Assembly: GCF_012489685.1 (NCBI RefSeq)
Contig: NC_080041.1
Coordinates: forward strand, 107,973,760 to 108,037,759
DNA length: 64,000 nucleotides
From: Lotus japonicus
Lineage: Eukaryota; Streptophyta; Magnoliopsida; Fabales; Fabaceae
Reading direction: 5' to 3'
Every line of letters starts with the position of its first letter. Positions within the stretch are counted from its first letter, which is position 1. The translations under genes were made by a program, and so were the position numbers. The notes beneath the pieces are model-generated. The model was not told the origin of the DNA and did no database searches. It saw only the letters and a list, made by a program, of their open reading frames with translations. Positions 10,785 through 23,085 of the stretch are shown in pieces.

Positions 10785-10935
10785 CAGCCCTTCCGTTAGT
10801 TTTCTAACGTCAAACTGACGGAAGGGTACTCGTTACACTTTTCAGAATTATCGAGGGTACAAACATAGACAAAAATAGATGGAGGGTGTCGTTTGCACAA
10901 ACATGATACATCAGGGGCAACAAATGCTTTTAAGC
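10785..10935 (-). repeat. single MULE-like terminal repeat (right end)
   Basis: Read on the minus strand, it begins GGCTTAAAAGCATTTGTTGC and continues about 150 bases, ending with an imperfect stem (CCCTTCCGT / ACGGAAGGG at 10788-10796 and 10818-10826). The opening GGCTTAA matches the terminus of the Mutator-like element at 61064-62565. No partner end was found to the left, where LINE and copia sequence intervene. Confidence 0.45.
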
Positions 10936-11538
10936 CAATATAAAATTGTGTCTAGCATTGAAAAGCGAACCATTAGTAGTCTTGAAGGAAAATGCCATTA
11001 TATTGTCCTTTTTTTTTGAAATGCCATTAATTGTCATCTTCAAAAGAAATTAGTATGGGAGAAATTACCTATTCGTGGCATAGATCATCCACAACAACCA
11101 ACTAAGTGAAATCGAAACCTTAGTATTATAAGGATTTTAGGTTAACTAATCTAAAATATTAAAGGTCCACTTAAAACTAAAGTGATATAATCCAAGTTTG
11201 TTCATGAATCATTTAAATTAGCTCACTTACTCCAAAAGTCCAAAGTAAAATTATTAGGACTATTTATATTAATCAGAAGATTAATAAAGCAATCAACTTT
11301 GATATAGTTGCACTTATTTTCTCTTCTATCCTCGTTTCTTCTTTTAGCCTTCCTATCTTTGTTTCATTTTCCATCTCTCATTTCCCCATTATTTTCACTT
11401 TAGATTGAGGTCATACAATGAGGAAAAATTAATGAGTTTTTTATTTTTATTTTTGAATATCGGAATGGTAAACTACAGTCTTTCGGGATTGATCCATGAA
11501 CTTCCTTATCTTTAACTTACTAGGATAGTAGCCCGTCT

Positions 11539-11553
11539 CCGTGCGATGCACGG
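11539..11553 (-). other. Helitron 3'-terminal hairpin
   Basis: A perfect 6-bp stem with a 3-base loop, extendable by CGTC/GACG with a one-base bulge, lies 16 bases before the CTAG terminus at 11520-11523. In Helitrons this hairpin acts as the rolling-circle termination signal. Confidence 0.7.
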
Positions 11554-12506
11554 ACGAGCAATTCTACGATTAATCATATTTATTTACTGAGTTTATTAAA
11601 CTGAATAAATTAACTCCAAACTTAGATAATCACGTAACAAATGTGTTTTACATTTTTTTCCCAATATATAGGTGATAAAAAACCGATTATGACCTTTAAT
11701 ATGTATAATAAATGTGTTTTACATATTTTTCCAATATAACGTCAATACACTGACAATGTTATAGTTTTTTTTAAAAAAAAACTTGAAGTTTTTGTTAGAA
11801 ATGTACAAATGTTGAAATTATAAGTCTAATTAAACACAAATATAACTAAATTATTTTTAATAAGCAAGAAAAATAACTTGATAATTTTTTTATTATTTCT
11901 CGTACATATTGGCATTATGTACACCAATATCATACTTCAATAGCAACTAAGAATATAATATAAATTTCATATCTATTTATCAAAGGGTGAAACAATTATA
12001 GACAAAATAGTAAACAAAATAATCTCACTTAATTCCAATATCTACGAACAAACATAGAGATGTTATGTTGTTGAAAAGATTATTCAAACTTCTAGGCCAT
12101 TAATTGACATGGAAGTAGTTTGAAAAATGAAAATTAACTATGGCATAAGTACTAAATTGACAACTATATCCACCCACTATATTCCAAACATGCCATCTTA
12201 GCATGTGTATATAACAACACAAGATGAGTGTAGGGCATAGAAACTTACGGAATGAATGCAAGTAACTTAAGATCACCCTCATTGCTTTCCAAGTGATCTT
12301 GTTTTTTTTTTAGTAAATCACAAATACATTTCACTAAATAACCAACAGTCAAACATATTGCTAGCATCCCTCAATATCATAGCTTACATAAGATATAAAT
12401 TCAATTGACATTCTGTACATAAGTGATCAAATCTTTTGCAGAATAAAGACCCTATCAACAGAGGGAAAAAATATCTGCTACAGAATGCGTTTTAGCTAAC
12501 AAAAGG

Positions 12507-13097
12507 CTACAACTTACACGCAGCAATTGACTCCAGAATCCATGCGTGACCAATGACTTGGGAACCAGTATTGGCAGCTAGATCTTCTGCCGCATTTAGT
12601 CTCTGCCAAAGAGTTGAAACTTCATCCCCCACAATTTTTTTCCTTGTGGCGGATCAAGATTGTAAACAATCAACAAATTTGAAGCCACTTCAAATTCATG
12701 TCTTTTAGCTTCCAATTTATCCTTGCTTCTCAAAACTGCACCTCTTCCCACGTCAACTAAATCTTCAAGATCTTCCTTATAACTCGTCACATAATCACTC
12801 GAAAAGTAAAACTTTAAGCCACTGAATAGCTTTGGCTTATTGGCCAGAGCGCTAAGTCTGCCAGTGTTTGGGCCACCGTTACACCCTTGGTTTCCAAGTG
12901 ATCCTGTTAAAGCCAATGTGACCAAAGAGGATAAATTACTACAGGTTAAAGACCAAAACTGCAGAAACAATGAATCTTAAATATTGATATCTAGCAACTG
13001 AAGCTGAATGCATTACCCCAGAAGAATTCAAACGGTCGTCCCAAGCTTTGAAAACTGACTTAACACTTCCTGGTGTTGCCTCATTCAAGGCAGATGC
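12507..13097 (-). pseudogene. BRCT-domain gene fragment (BARD1/BRCA1-like C terminus)
   Basis: Two exon-like blocks are present, 13017-13097 and 12507-12903. The second encodes a C-terminal BRCT repeat with KPKLFSGLKFYFSSDYVTSY, YKEDLEDLVDVGRGAVL and VIYNLDPP-like text. After a one-base frameshift in a run of A near 12642 it continues to VIGHAWILESIAACKL and a stop. BRCT modules bind phosphopeptides in DNA-repair proteins; the closest families I recall are plant BARD1/BRCA1. The reading phase of the two blocks does not match across the presumed intron. It lies inside the Helitron, so it is probably a captured host fragment rather than a gene. Confidence 0.6.
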
Positions 13098-14749
13098 CTG
13101 AAAGAGAGTACAAAATCATGTCTTTGATGAGCTAGCATTCTTAGAGGCCAAAAAAATTTAACTGTTCTTAATTGATACTTGACAAAATATAATAATCTAT
13201 AATAATTTGCATAAATAACGAATTGATCTGGAAGTTAAAGGAAAAAACATGCTATAAGACCAAATAGAAGAGAAACATACACAGAGCCAAGGCTGGGAGA
13301 TATTCACGAATAGATTAGAGTGAGAGGAACTTTGGTTCAAACCAATCTTGTTTCACCTAGATATAGTGTGTTTATATATAGAAATCTTCATCTAACATGT
13401 AAGTTAATGTATGTTTAGAGAAAAAAAGCAACAGATTTCTCGATAGGAAATCTTGACAATAGGAGTTGTCATCATGAAATGAAGAAAATTGACCACAGAA
13501 CTAAGTACAAATTTTTGGACAATGTAGGTAAAGTCATCTAAAATGATTCATTAATTCAGTAACAATATTTGGGTCTCTTTCAAAGCACAAAGATAGTACT
13601 AATAGTGGGTAGGCTCATTAAATGCAAAGCAATGAATTTAGTAAAAGAATTTTTGATAAGTTAAAGATTGCATTAAAATGGAGTATAAGGGGTACTCCAA
13701 CTCCAACCCTTAATACAAAAAGAGAGAAAAAAGAAACCAGAAAAATGAAGCCAAACCAGAAAAACCAGGACAACAGTACAGAGACCAGAGAATTACAGAT
13801 ACTTGCAACTGCAAATACAAACAATGTCCAACACCATTAAATGCCATCCAAAGTGCCTATACCCCAATCTGAATTTCACAAGCCTACCACGAGCCATTCC
13901 AAATCACCAAACAGTAGGAACAGCAAGAAAGCACTATACTAATAGAAAATTAGGCCAATTAGAAATTAAGCAAAATTTCATTTTCGGTCAATTGAATAAG
14001 TATTGGCTACCAAATCTAAGGCATAGGTTAATATCAATATCAACTTGATTTACATAAATTCTGCCTTTGTTTGCAAGAAACACTACTCAGATATAGACTC
14101 ATCACTTGAATGCTAACACAATACATTATAACTAACTTACATATGGGTCTGATTTTTGCAACAGTAGAATTCTTTGAAAATGTTCCACAAGGATAGAAGA
14201 ATGTCTTCATACCTGCACATCAAATATATATTTGGAATGAGAAGTATAGAGGAACTGGAAACTCTATTTACCTGCACATCACCCAATAGGTGGAATTAGC
14301 TACATGGATTAAACAACACCGTAATATCTTATCATGAATAATGTCTAAAGATAGACAATTTAAATCCAAATCTATACATGGTTTGGCGTATAATTTTTCT
14401 TGGTGTCCCTCTATCTCTAACTACTGGTCTACCTTATCTGGTATTCCCTCCTTACCGATGCGTCTATACAAGTCTTCTCCACATATCCCTAAATCACCCA
14501 AAAAGAGACCCTCCCATCTTTTCTACAATGAGTGCTAACTGCTACCTTGAATTTCTCTATAATGCTTGGATTCCTAATTTAATACAATTATAATATCAAA
14601 ACAAATTAAACTGCAACAAAAAGGCATTCCAATTACAACACAATGTAATACACCACAGATAAGTATAAAAAACATAAAACTTAAACTCATAATCATCATC
14701 ATCATACCAAAAAAAAAATCCTTCATTGAAATGGAAGGAGTTAACTTAC

Positions 14750-15262
14750 CTATGAGAAAATCTGATTCTCCAAGAGTAGCTTCAATGTCAGCAGAGTTTT
14801 TCAAGGATAACCCAATCGTTGGAATAACATCTGAAGATTCAGGCACAACCCGTGTCCTCAAATTGAAGAAAATCTTGAACTCATGATCTGATGCACGAAA
14901 TGCGCCGGAGTTTTCAGAAACACCAAAATAAGTTACACCACACCACCCTCTGAGAATTCACTCCTGAACTTACTGAGATAGTTCTTCTTAATACAAGCCT
15001 CAATTTTGACACCCTATACAACAAAATAAAAGAACAAATTATAAGATATGCTTAAATTCCACATAGAAATAGAACTACAAAAATACAAAATAAAATAAAT
15101 AACCTGTGAATCGATCAAGACAAGATTAATAGCATATGCTTTGCCAGGTTCATCAACAGGAAACATTTCCCACAATCAAAGAACGCGAACCTTAACTTTC
15201 CATGTATCTTGCCCTTTGCATAAGCTACGAAGGGGATGGAAAGGGCCAGCAGTAAAAGCCAT
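14750..15262 (-). pseudogene. RPA70-like / DUF223 single-strand-DNA-binding protein, broken
   Basis: Exon 1 (15104-15262) starts MAFTAGPFHPLRSLCKGQD, followed by TWKVKVRVL, a TGA stop where related proteins have Arg, then LWEMFPVDEPGKAYAINLVL. Exon 2 (14750-15013) encodes GVKIEACIKKNYLSKFRSEF, then an indel and TAA. A second frame reads FFNLRTRVVPESSDVIPTIG and ends at a consensus donor. This is an OB-fold domain of the replication protein A1-like family common in legume genomes and linked to Helitrons. Two disabling changes make it a pseudogene. Its place in the 5' half of the Helitron fits a former element-encoded RPA. Confidence 0.75.
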
Positions 15263-16286
15263 AATTAACAACAACCAACAATTGTCTAAACGAAAGAGGA
15301 GATAAGTAAAGAAAAATTGCTCTGACCAAGAACACAAAAATGAACACAAGATGCCAATATTTATAGACAAGTGAAAGTGAGAAGCATTTCAAAAATACAA
15401 TTAAATTCAATTACGTTTCAGAAGCAAGCATGCTTGACAACTATGCATACCAAACCTCTGTTACTAACCTGACATGGCTTCTGATACAAATCTATTCTCC
15501 TCCTTCAGACAACACATTCTGAACAAATCCAAAACCTTCCTCAACAGTTCTATTTTCCTCCTTCGATTCATCACCTACCTCACAATGGCTTAAAGAAACT
15601 TAGGTCAGAATGACGAATTTTACCCCAAATCCTGGTCGAACAGGAAAACCTAAAATTTTGAATTCCTCCTTAAACACGCAACAGGGACAGGACCTGCAGG
15701 CATGATGATAACTCACGAACGCTTAGCAGGGAAACAATTATGACCTTCATCCCATACTCCATCAACGCGCTATGTGACGCCAACCATACAGAGAACCCCG
15801 AGTAGAATAGAGGCAAAAAAAGTCTCACAAGTGAGTGGCCAAGATTAAAGAGTGAAAATGGAGAGAGAGTGGAATAGACGACCCAGATTTGAAGTTCTTT
15901 TAGGAATAGTGATTTCTTGAGTCTCTTTTAAAATGTAGTAGATATGTTCACCGAATCTTTCTACTTATATGTACTATCATTCGGTGATAAATTAATGAGT
16001 GCCTAATGTCAATAGTAATATTGTAGTATCTAAAAAATGAGATGCTCCATAATATGATATGATATCCACACTGGTGACGTTCATCAGGGATTAATAAAAA
16101 TTATATTTTTATTTTGTTATAATAAAAATTAGATCTTATATAATGAGTTTAAAAATTAGATATTATTTATTAGTAGATGACTCCTTCAGCCATGACCTCC
16201 ATTTCATGGGAATGTGGAGTGTGGTTCGTGACTTGAATGGTGCTTGACGTCGAGATTTCTATGTTGGTCAGAGTGGGGGTGATCAT

Positions 16287-16510
16287 GTGTGTGCTGAGGT
16301 TCATGCTCTTAAGTTTGGCCTTAAGCTTCTTTGGAGCATGTTGTGTCGGGAAGGTGCAGTGGGGATGGTCAATTCGAGCAGCATGTTCACGCTGGTGAGT
16401 TTGTGGACGCTTGTCACTTGTTGGACAGGGATTGAGAGGCTCACCTTAGCATATCCCTCGGGAAGCTAATGCTCATACTGATTGCCTCGCAAAGATGAGT
16501 ACCTCTTCCT
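16287..16510 (+). pseudogene. LINE RNase H domain relic
   Basis: AEVHALKFGLKLLWS is followed, after frame changes, by PREANAHTDCLAKMST and a stop. These match the two ends of the RVT_3-type RNase H found at the C terminus of plant LINE ORF2 (AE..A...GL.LA and REAN..AD.LAK). Only this 3'-terminal domain remains, as expected from a 5'-truncated LINE insertion. Confidence 0.6.
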
Positions 16511-16579
16511 AATGTGCGTTCATTATTCCTGAAGATCCTCTTAATTGGGTTGTCCGTTTGATCTTTAAATATACTTTTT

Positions 16580-18400
16580 AGAGGTGTATTTTCGTTTGTT
16601 TGTTTAATTCCACGTTTGAATGTGTGTAAAATTATTTAATGGATATAAGTTACTAAATCAATAGGAAACTAGCAGCATGTTGGATTTATATGCATAATAA
16701 AATAAGTGACGTCAAATAATTTAGTTTTGTTTATGGTGCTAGTTGAGTTGAGTGGCAATGACATTGTCGGTCGACGAAACCACAGATGAGAAGAAAGGTG
16801 AATTGATGGGACCCACCCACCGAGCCAGTTGAGTTGATGGCGTCAGTTAGTTAGTTTCGTTACAAACACGCTGCACCGACCGAGCCTCCGCCTCAGTTAG
16901 TTAGTAATTGATTAGTTTCGTTATAATTTTTCTCTATATAACTTTACTTAAAAATATTAGTTAAAATTATATAATATTATTTCTTTTATAAATGTTACTT
17001 TTTTCATGATTTTATTAATAAAAAATGATGAATAGTATATTATGGATTGGCCATCTAAGTGTTTACACTATGATGTGTCCTAAATGGAATGAAAAAACTT
17101 TTAATTTTCAATGACAACTAATCATCACAATTAAAAGTCATGAGATTAATCAATTACCACATCATTAGCGTCATAGGGGGTTGGTTAATGAATTTTGTTT
17201 CATTCACTATAGTTGAGAATCATACTCCTAACCACTTTCCTCTGCTCCGCCTTCACCACCACTGACCACAACACCTCCAGCCACTACCACCACCTTCGTC
17301 ATTGTCATTGCTCTAGATAACATCAACTTTCAACTCCTGCACCACCACTAGGAGTGTACAAGGGATAGATTTTGTTTGTCCTTCACCCGAACAATTTATA
17401 AATTATAATTCGTCCCTATTGCATGAAAATGAACGTATAACAAAGAGTATTGTATCCCAAAATGTTATTGAAGCTTAAAGTTAATTCAAAATCTGATGAT
17501 CTAATCTTCTATATTCCACAAATTCATAAGAAAATAAAAAGATAAATTACATCAAAACACTACATAGAACCATAGAAGGGAAAAAACTATGGGACCTCTT
17601 ATAGCAAATTAGGAAAAATGTCAATTAATACTAAGCGTGCTTGTGGGACGAGTTAAAACATGTGGTACTTGACTTTCACTCAACCCTAAATACTGATCGA
17701 ACCAATTTTTTAAATACACACTCATCCCTAGACTTGAACAAATCCGATAAAGTGCGAGTTTGATGGACATAGGTCAGAACCAGTTTTGTACCCCCCTAAT
17801 ATCCATCATCGCTATCGGAAAAATGTTGATAGAAGATGTCTTACAATAGTGATAATTATTTAAATTCACAAAGTTGACAACAAATTCTTAACACTCAAAA
17901 CAACAATAAACTGAAACTAGTCTTTTTTTTTTCTTTCAAAACAAACTGAAACTAGATTTATACAATTGAAAATTAGTTTTTAAAAACAACTAAACAATCA
18001 CTTGAAATTGACATGACTTACTCTCCTATTTATAAAAAAAAATCTATATTGTCTTGTCTTGATCAAGGCATCTTCACTTCACCCGTCAATGTACAAAGCG
18101 ATAAAAACTTATCTAATGAGTTTTTTTCCTTAATAATAGTTGAAAATCGAATTCTCAATCAATAGCATACCAAGAAAATCAACCCTCTAAGTTTTGTTTT
18201 TGAAAGCTAACCCTCTAAGTTAGACAAATGTGTATAATATAAAAATATTTTCTTTTCATTTTTTTTTTCTTCAACTTTGGATTTAAAAACGTTAAAGTTT
18301 GATTTATACAGATAATTGACGCAATTGAGGAACATTCACCCCTAAAAAAAGGACAAAACAAAACACGGTACTGAGATTAAGAAACTTCATAGATCGATCC
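16580..18400. other. intergenic, no gene seen
   Basis: AT-rich DNA between the LINE relic and the mannose-6-phosphate isomerase promoter. I see no coding region, RNA gene or complete transposon. Confidence 0.5.
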
Positions 18401-18639
18401 CATTCCTCTGTAACTCGCAGATTAAGGTTGGTTTCGATTCCGATGTTTGCCCATGTCCTCATTCATGAAATTTCGTGCTCTTCGAGAAATGGTGACATAG
18501 AAGATTCAGCATTGCATTGCAATGTGTGAAGAACAAGATAAGATAGACAGATAGATAGATCTTACACAACACGCATTCATTCATACGCATACGCATTCAA
18601 TTCATCACAAGAAGATGGAATTGCACACACCCCCACCCA

Positions 18640-18822
18640 TCTCTTTCTCTCTCTCTCTAACCCCTGTCGCTTTCTCTCTCTCTCAACTTTCCCTCTCTTG
18701 GTCAAGCTTCAAATACCAGTTGCAATGACCCTTCATTCCCAATTCACATTCTAACACTTTTCCTTCACAAAATTCTCCTCTCTTTTTCCCCTCTCTCTCT
18801 CTCTCTCTCTCTTGCTAGCTAC
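18640..18822 (+). promoter_or_regulatory. CT-rich promoter/leader of PMI
   Basis: Three CT-dinucleotide tracts (about 18644-18659, 18671-18685 and 18791-18812) lie directly upstream of the PMI start. Such Y-patch or CT-rich leaders are common near plant transcription starts. No clear TATA box is seen close by, fitting a broadly expressed gene. Confidence 0.45.
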
Positions 18823-18830
18823 ATACAACG

Positions 18831-21800
18831 ATGGGAGATTTGGAGAATGGTATCGAGTTGCATGACCATCTTCAGAAGCTTCATTGTTCTGTGAAGAATT
18901 ACGATTGGGGTTTACCTGGTCGAGTTTCTCAAGTTGCGAGGCTCTTCTCGCTGAATTCTGGGTCGGAATTCGATCCGGAGGAGCCTTATGCTGAGCTTTG
19001 GATGGGTACCCTTGATTCAGGGCCATCGTTTGTGCTGTCCAATGGGGCCAAGAGGGCTACCCTGAAGGCTTGGATTTCAGAGAACCCGGATGTGCTTGGT
19101 GATAAGGTTCTTCAGAAATGGGGTGCTGATCTCCCTTTCTTGTTTAAGGTGCGTGTGATCATCTAAATGGGTGTTTTCATTTTAGCTCAAGCTTGAATTT
19201 TGAGTTCCCTTTCTTGTTTAAAGTGTGTGTGATGCCCCCCTTTTTGTGTGTGTGTAAATGGGTGTCTAATTTTAGCACAAGATTGAATTTTGAGTTCCCT
19301 TTCTTGTTTAAAGTTTGTGTGATGCCACTTTGTATTTTTGGGTAAATGGGTGTCTTAAATTTAGCACAAGGTTGAATATTGAGTTCCCTTTCTTGTTTAA
19401 AGTGTGTGACCCCTTTTTTGTGTTAATGGGTGTGTAGATTATAGCACAAGCTTGAATTTTGTGTTCGAATTATCTGGCTTTTCATGCATTAGGTGCTGTC
19501 TGTGGGGAAAGCCTTGTCCATACAGGCTCACCCGGATAAGGAGTTGGCTAGGACTCTGCATAAATTGCTGCCTGATATGTATAAGGATGGGAATCACAAA
19601 CCTGAGATGGCTCTGGCAATGACAGATTTTGAGGCCCTTTGTGGATTTATCACTTTTAAGGTACTTGATTATGTGGAGATTTATTTATTTATTTTAGTTC
19701 TTTATGAGTGCTTAAGTTGATTGTGTTGGGAAGAATTACTTTTGAATGTTCAGGGAACTGGTTAGTTTTCTGTCCAATTTAAAATCGCTGTTGTCTTGAA
19801 TTTTCTGTCTGTAATATAATTGTTGGTGGTAAGTAAATTAGGAGTTGTTTTTCTTGAATTTATTGTTAATTTAATTTGTTAAAAGTTGCTTCTTCTAAAA
19901 GCTAAAATTAAGTATTCATGTACTTTGAGTGATTGGAAAAGAACTGTCCACCTGTAAAAGTATAATTCCCTAATGATGTGTCAATCACACTTCCCCTTGT
20001 TCAAAGGCTTCTTTCTTATGCAATGGAACATGTGATAGCCAACCAAACAACTAATAAAGATAGAACAGTCAAATGATAACTGTTGGAGTTGATAAAAACA
20101 TGAAACTGTTGGTTGCATAGCAAATAGTGGAAGTATGGTATCTTTTAATTTTAGATCTGTTAGTTTGGGACTGTCAAACATCTGTTGTGCTGCTTTAACT
20201 TGAGGTATCTGTGAGATTGGATTAGGCTTTGAGGGGGTTTTGATGTCTGTTGTTATTTTCTCAGTTCACTGGTAAATCTGGCTCTGCATGATGTGAATTT
20301 ACACATTGGTATAATAATGAGCAGCTTAGATATATGAATTCAGGGAATCCATTCAATTAACTCGTACAATAGGTAGTTTGTTCAGGTTCGAGTCTTGTGA
20401 ACGGAAAAACTCCGCTGGGAGAGCTAGTCCCACCAAGATGTATATGTTCTCGGCTCGAACAGGATTGCCTCTCGTGGAGGATACTTGTATTTGAACAAAA
20501 AAATTCAATTAACTCATGAGTTTATAACATGATGTTGCCAGGGCTTGTTTTATGATTCTGTTAGATGGGAATGTTGTACCTTATGTTGTCAATCCTTATG
20601 CGCTAGAAAGCCTATGTTCATTCAAGCAAGCCAGTTATAGTTAGCAAAGCTGCTGTTGACTGCTTGAAAACTAAAATCTTACATGTAGAGAGTTTTCGTA
20701 CTTTGAAACTGAATTCTGTGCTTTTAGTCACGATATTAATTCAAAGATGTGTACTGTAAAAGTTCACGTTATTCATTGTTCCTTATAAGGGGTGCTTGAG
20801 TTGTTGTGTAGATCAATGAGTCTTTTTAGTTTTTTTCCCCTTTTCCTTTATTGGTCTGTCTTTTTAAGGGTTGAAGTTTGCTTTCGGGAGATGCACTGAC
20901 ATTTGTTACTGGTTTAGTTTAATGCTTCATTGTAATGTTATTCAGTTAGCAAATAAGCAATCTTCTTTGTTATTGTTTAGGAGCTTAAGGCTGTGCTTCG
21001 TACTGTTCCTGAAGTTGTGGAACTGGTTGGTGTTGCAAATGCAAACCTGGTCTTACAAACTAGCGATTGGGATGGTGAAGAGGAGGTAAAACCTGTTTTG
21101 CAAGCAGTGTTCACCCACCTCATGTCAGCTGGTAAGGAGATGGTAACTGTTGCAGTAAACAGATTGAAAAGTCGCCTGCATAAGGAAATTGAGGTTAGTT
21201 GATTACTTGCACTGTTTCGCTTTAAGAGTTCAGATCACGAGTTAAATCAATTTTATACCATAAAGTTATTTGTATATAATGTATAATCTCTGTGAATGTG
21301 GGACTCATCCAATTGACATATTGTAGTGAGGATCAGAAATATGTGGTTTTGGTATGTTCATACGGTTGCATAATATTTATGGTCAAAAGTGAATACTACT
21401 ATTCTGCAACCGATTGTTATCTCCTTTTACTTTTGTTCCTTGACTTCATACATGTTTGGGAAGCTTTCTACAATTGATTATGAAATCAGAATCAATTTTG
21501 AGGAGGAACTTCTGTAAGTAACTTCTAGGTTTCATAGTTAATCATGATGAAAGAGAAGCTGATCCAAACACGTTACTCCTAGTCCTCCAGGTTGTGTTGG
21601 ATAGAGGATACTGTGGAACCTTTACTATTTAGACGACTTACCTTTTTTTTTTCTTTCCAATTTTAATCATATTAAGCTGCTATATATAATGACAAAGTTT
21701 ATCTCTTAAATGTTTTTCTTTTCTTTTTGGTTGAAATTTGTATCTTACCAGCATGATTCCATAATATTCTCATTTTGCATCAGGTGAGGCCATTGACAGA

Positions 21801-23085
21801 TAAGGAACAGCTGGTGTTGCGGTTGGAAAAGCAATACCCAGCTGATATTGGTGTCATAGCAGCCTTCTTTCTCAACTATGTCAAACTCAATCCTGGTGAA
21901 GCATTGGTCCTAGGGGCAAATGAACCACACGCATATTTATCCGGGGAGTGCGTTGAATGCATGGCAACTTCTGACAATGTTGTTCGAGCTGGCCTAACTC
22001 CCAAACACAGAGATGTCCAGACTCTTTGCTCCATGCTCACATACAAACAGGTAACTGAGACATCAAGGCTGTTGATGCAGTTTTTCGGTCCGATATTCAG
22101 TTTACTAATAGCAATTTACTGTATTTCATTTTCCAAACCCATGATCAATTCTATATTCTAAAAGCTACAAAGAGTGGCTTCATTAATCTTAAATTGATTC
22201 TACATGACGTGTCCAGCAGTTGATTTTCCAAACATGCTGTCACATGTGACCACTTAGGCATGTGTCAATTTTCTTTCTTACTACAAATTTCATCTCGTCC
22301 ATGGATTGATCCGTATTGGTGTCTTCTCTTTTGTTTCCTGAATCTCTGGACTTCTTCATGGTTTGAGGCCTGGATTGTTTGGTTGGTGTGCTACTTGTTT
22401 GTGCAATACTGGCTCAATAGTGAGCATATGCATGCATATTTTAGTAGAAAACTGAACTCACATTTTGCACTTGAAAAGTGAAGCCACATTTACCATTGTC
22501 TCAACTTTGAGGGAAGATATAGATTTTGAAATGGAACTCGGTGCATGTTTGAAATTTCTTATATCATTGATTCTAAAGTCAAAATTAATTATGGGTTAAG
22601 CTTATGTGAGTAGCTTCTGAATCTCAAAATTGATTTTGAGAAAAAAGAAGCTCATCCAAACATGCTATCATTATATTTTTTTTTATAAGCACATGCTATC
22701 ATTATATGACATGAGTGTGAGACTCTTGGTGTTTAAGGTCAATTTTTTCTCTATTATCTTGCAGGGTTTTCCTGAGATTCTGCGAGGAGTTCGTCTAAAC
22801 CCATATGTAAGTAGATACACTCCACCATTTGAGGAATTCGAGATTGATCGATGTGTTCTTCCTCAAGGGGAAAGAGTGGTGTTCCCAGCAGTTCCAGGTC
22901 CTTCCATCTTTTTGATAACAGTTGGGGAAGGAATGATGAATACAGGGTCTTCACCAATAGGACATGCAGTCACTGAAGGTGATGTTCTTTTTGCAGCTGC
23001 TAACACTGAAGTTAGCATTACTAGTGCATTCGAGTTGCACCTGTACAGAACAGGGGTTAATAGCAAAGTTTTTCAGCTTTCTTAA
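18831..23085 (+). CDS. PMI: mannose-6-phosphate isomerase (type I)
   Basis: It interconverts mannose-6-phosphate and fructose-6-phosphate in the cytosol, feeding GDP-mannose, ascorbate and cell-wall/glycoprotein synthesis. Five exons: 18831-19148, 19493-19660, 20981-21193, 21784-22050 and 22765-23085, all phase 0 with GT-AG borders, giving 428 aa, a normal plant length. Zinc ligands of the family are present: Gln117 and His119 (IQAHPDK), Glu144 (HKPEMA) and His282 ([11 protein letters not shown]). The substrate-loop arginine lies in VVRAGLTPK (Arg301). The C-terminal cupin half is complete ([23 protein letters not shown]). Intron 1 holds a tandem repeat of the donor region and intron 2 a SINE. 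It is a complete, probably functional gene, most like Arabidopsis PMI1/PMI2. Confidence 0.96.
19133..19470 (+). repeat. tandem repeat of the exon 1/intron 1 junction
   Basis: A unit of about 74-90 bp beginning CCCTTTCTTGTTTAAG occurs at 19133 (exon 1 end), 19207, 19297 and 19386. Each unit contains TTTAA(G/A)GT, so the exon-end and donor GT are copied three times into the intron. The copies have A instead of G just before GT, which weakens them as donors. Confidence 0.85.
20364..20502 (+). mobile_element. SINE in PMI intron 2
   Basis: A 139-bp element with a tRNA-like B box (GGTTCGAGTCT) and a seven-A tail, flanked by a perfect 13-bp target duplication, ATTCAATTAACTC (20351-20363 and 20503-20515). 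Its body (AACTCCGCTGGGAGAGCTAG, then TCGGCTCGAACA) matches the minus-strand copy at 47137-47310, so they are one family. The A box is poor, so this copy is probably 5'-shortened. Confidence 0.82.

Larger units (their letters stand above)
11520..15942 (-). mobile_element. probable non-autonomous Helitron with RPA-like and BRCT gene fragments
   Basis: The minus-strand 3' end has a GC-rich hairpin (CCGTGC-ATC-GCACGG, 11539-11553) followed 16 bases later by CTAG and a flanking T. The proposed 5' end reads TCTACTACATTTTAAAAGAG at 15942, preceded by A. This fits the Helitron rules: TC start, hairpin, CTRR end, insertion between A and T. Inside, on the same strand, are an RPA70/DUF223-type pseudogene, a class plant Helitrons are known to carry, and a BRCT-domain fragment. 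No Rep/helicase was seen. The 3' end is well supported; the 5' end is inferred from similarity to remembered plant Helitron starts. Other sequence inside is AT-rich with no gene I can support. Confidence 0.65.

Noticed and set aside
18751..19026. Minus-strand open frame over PMI exon 1
   Set aside because: Shadow of the PMI coding exon.
20396..20410. tRNA gene from the B-box-like GGTTCGAGTC
   Set aside because: No cloverleaf or acceptor stem can be drawn; it is the SINE head. The same holds for 47230-47245.
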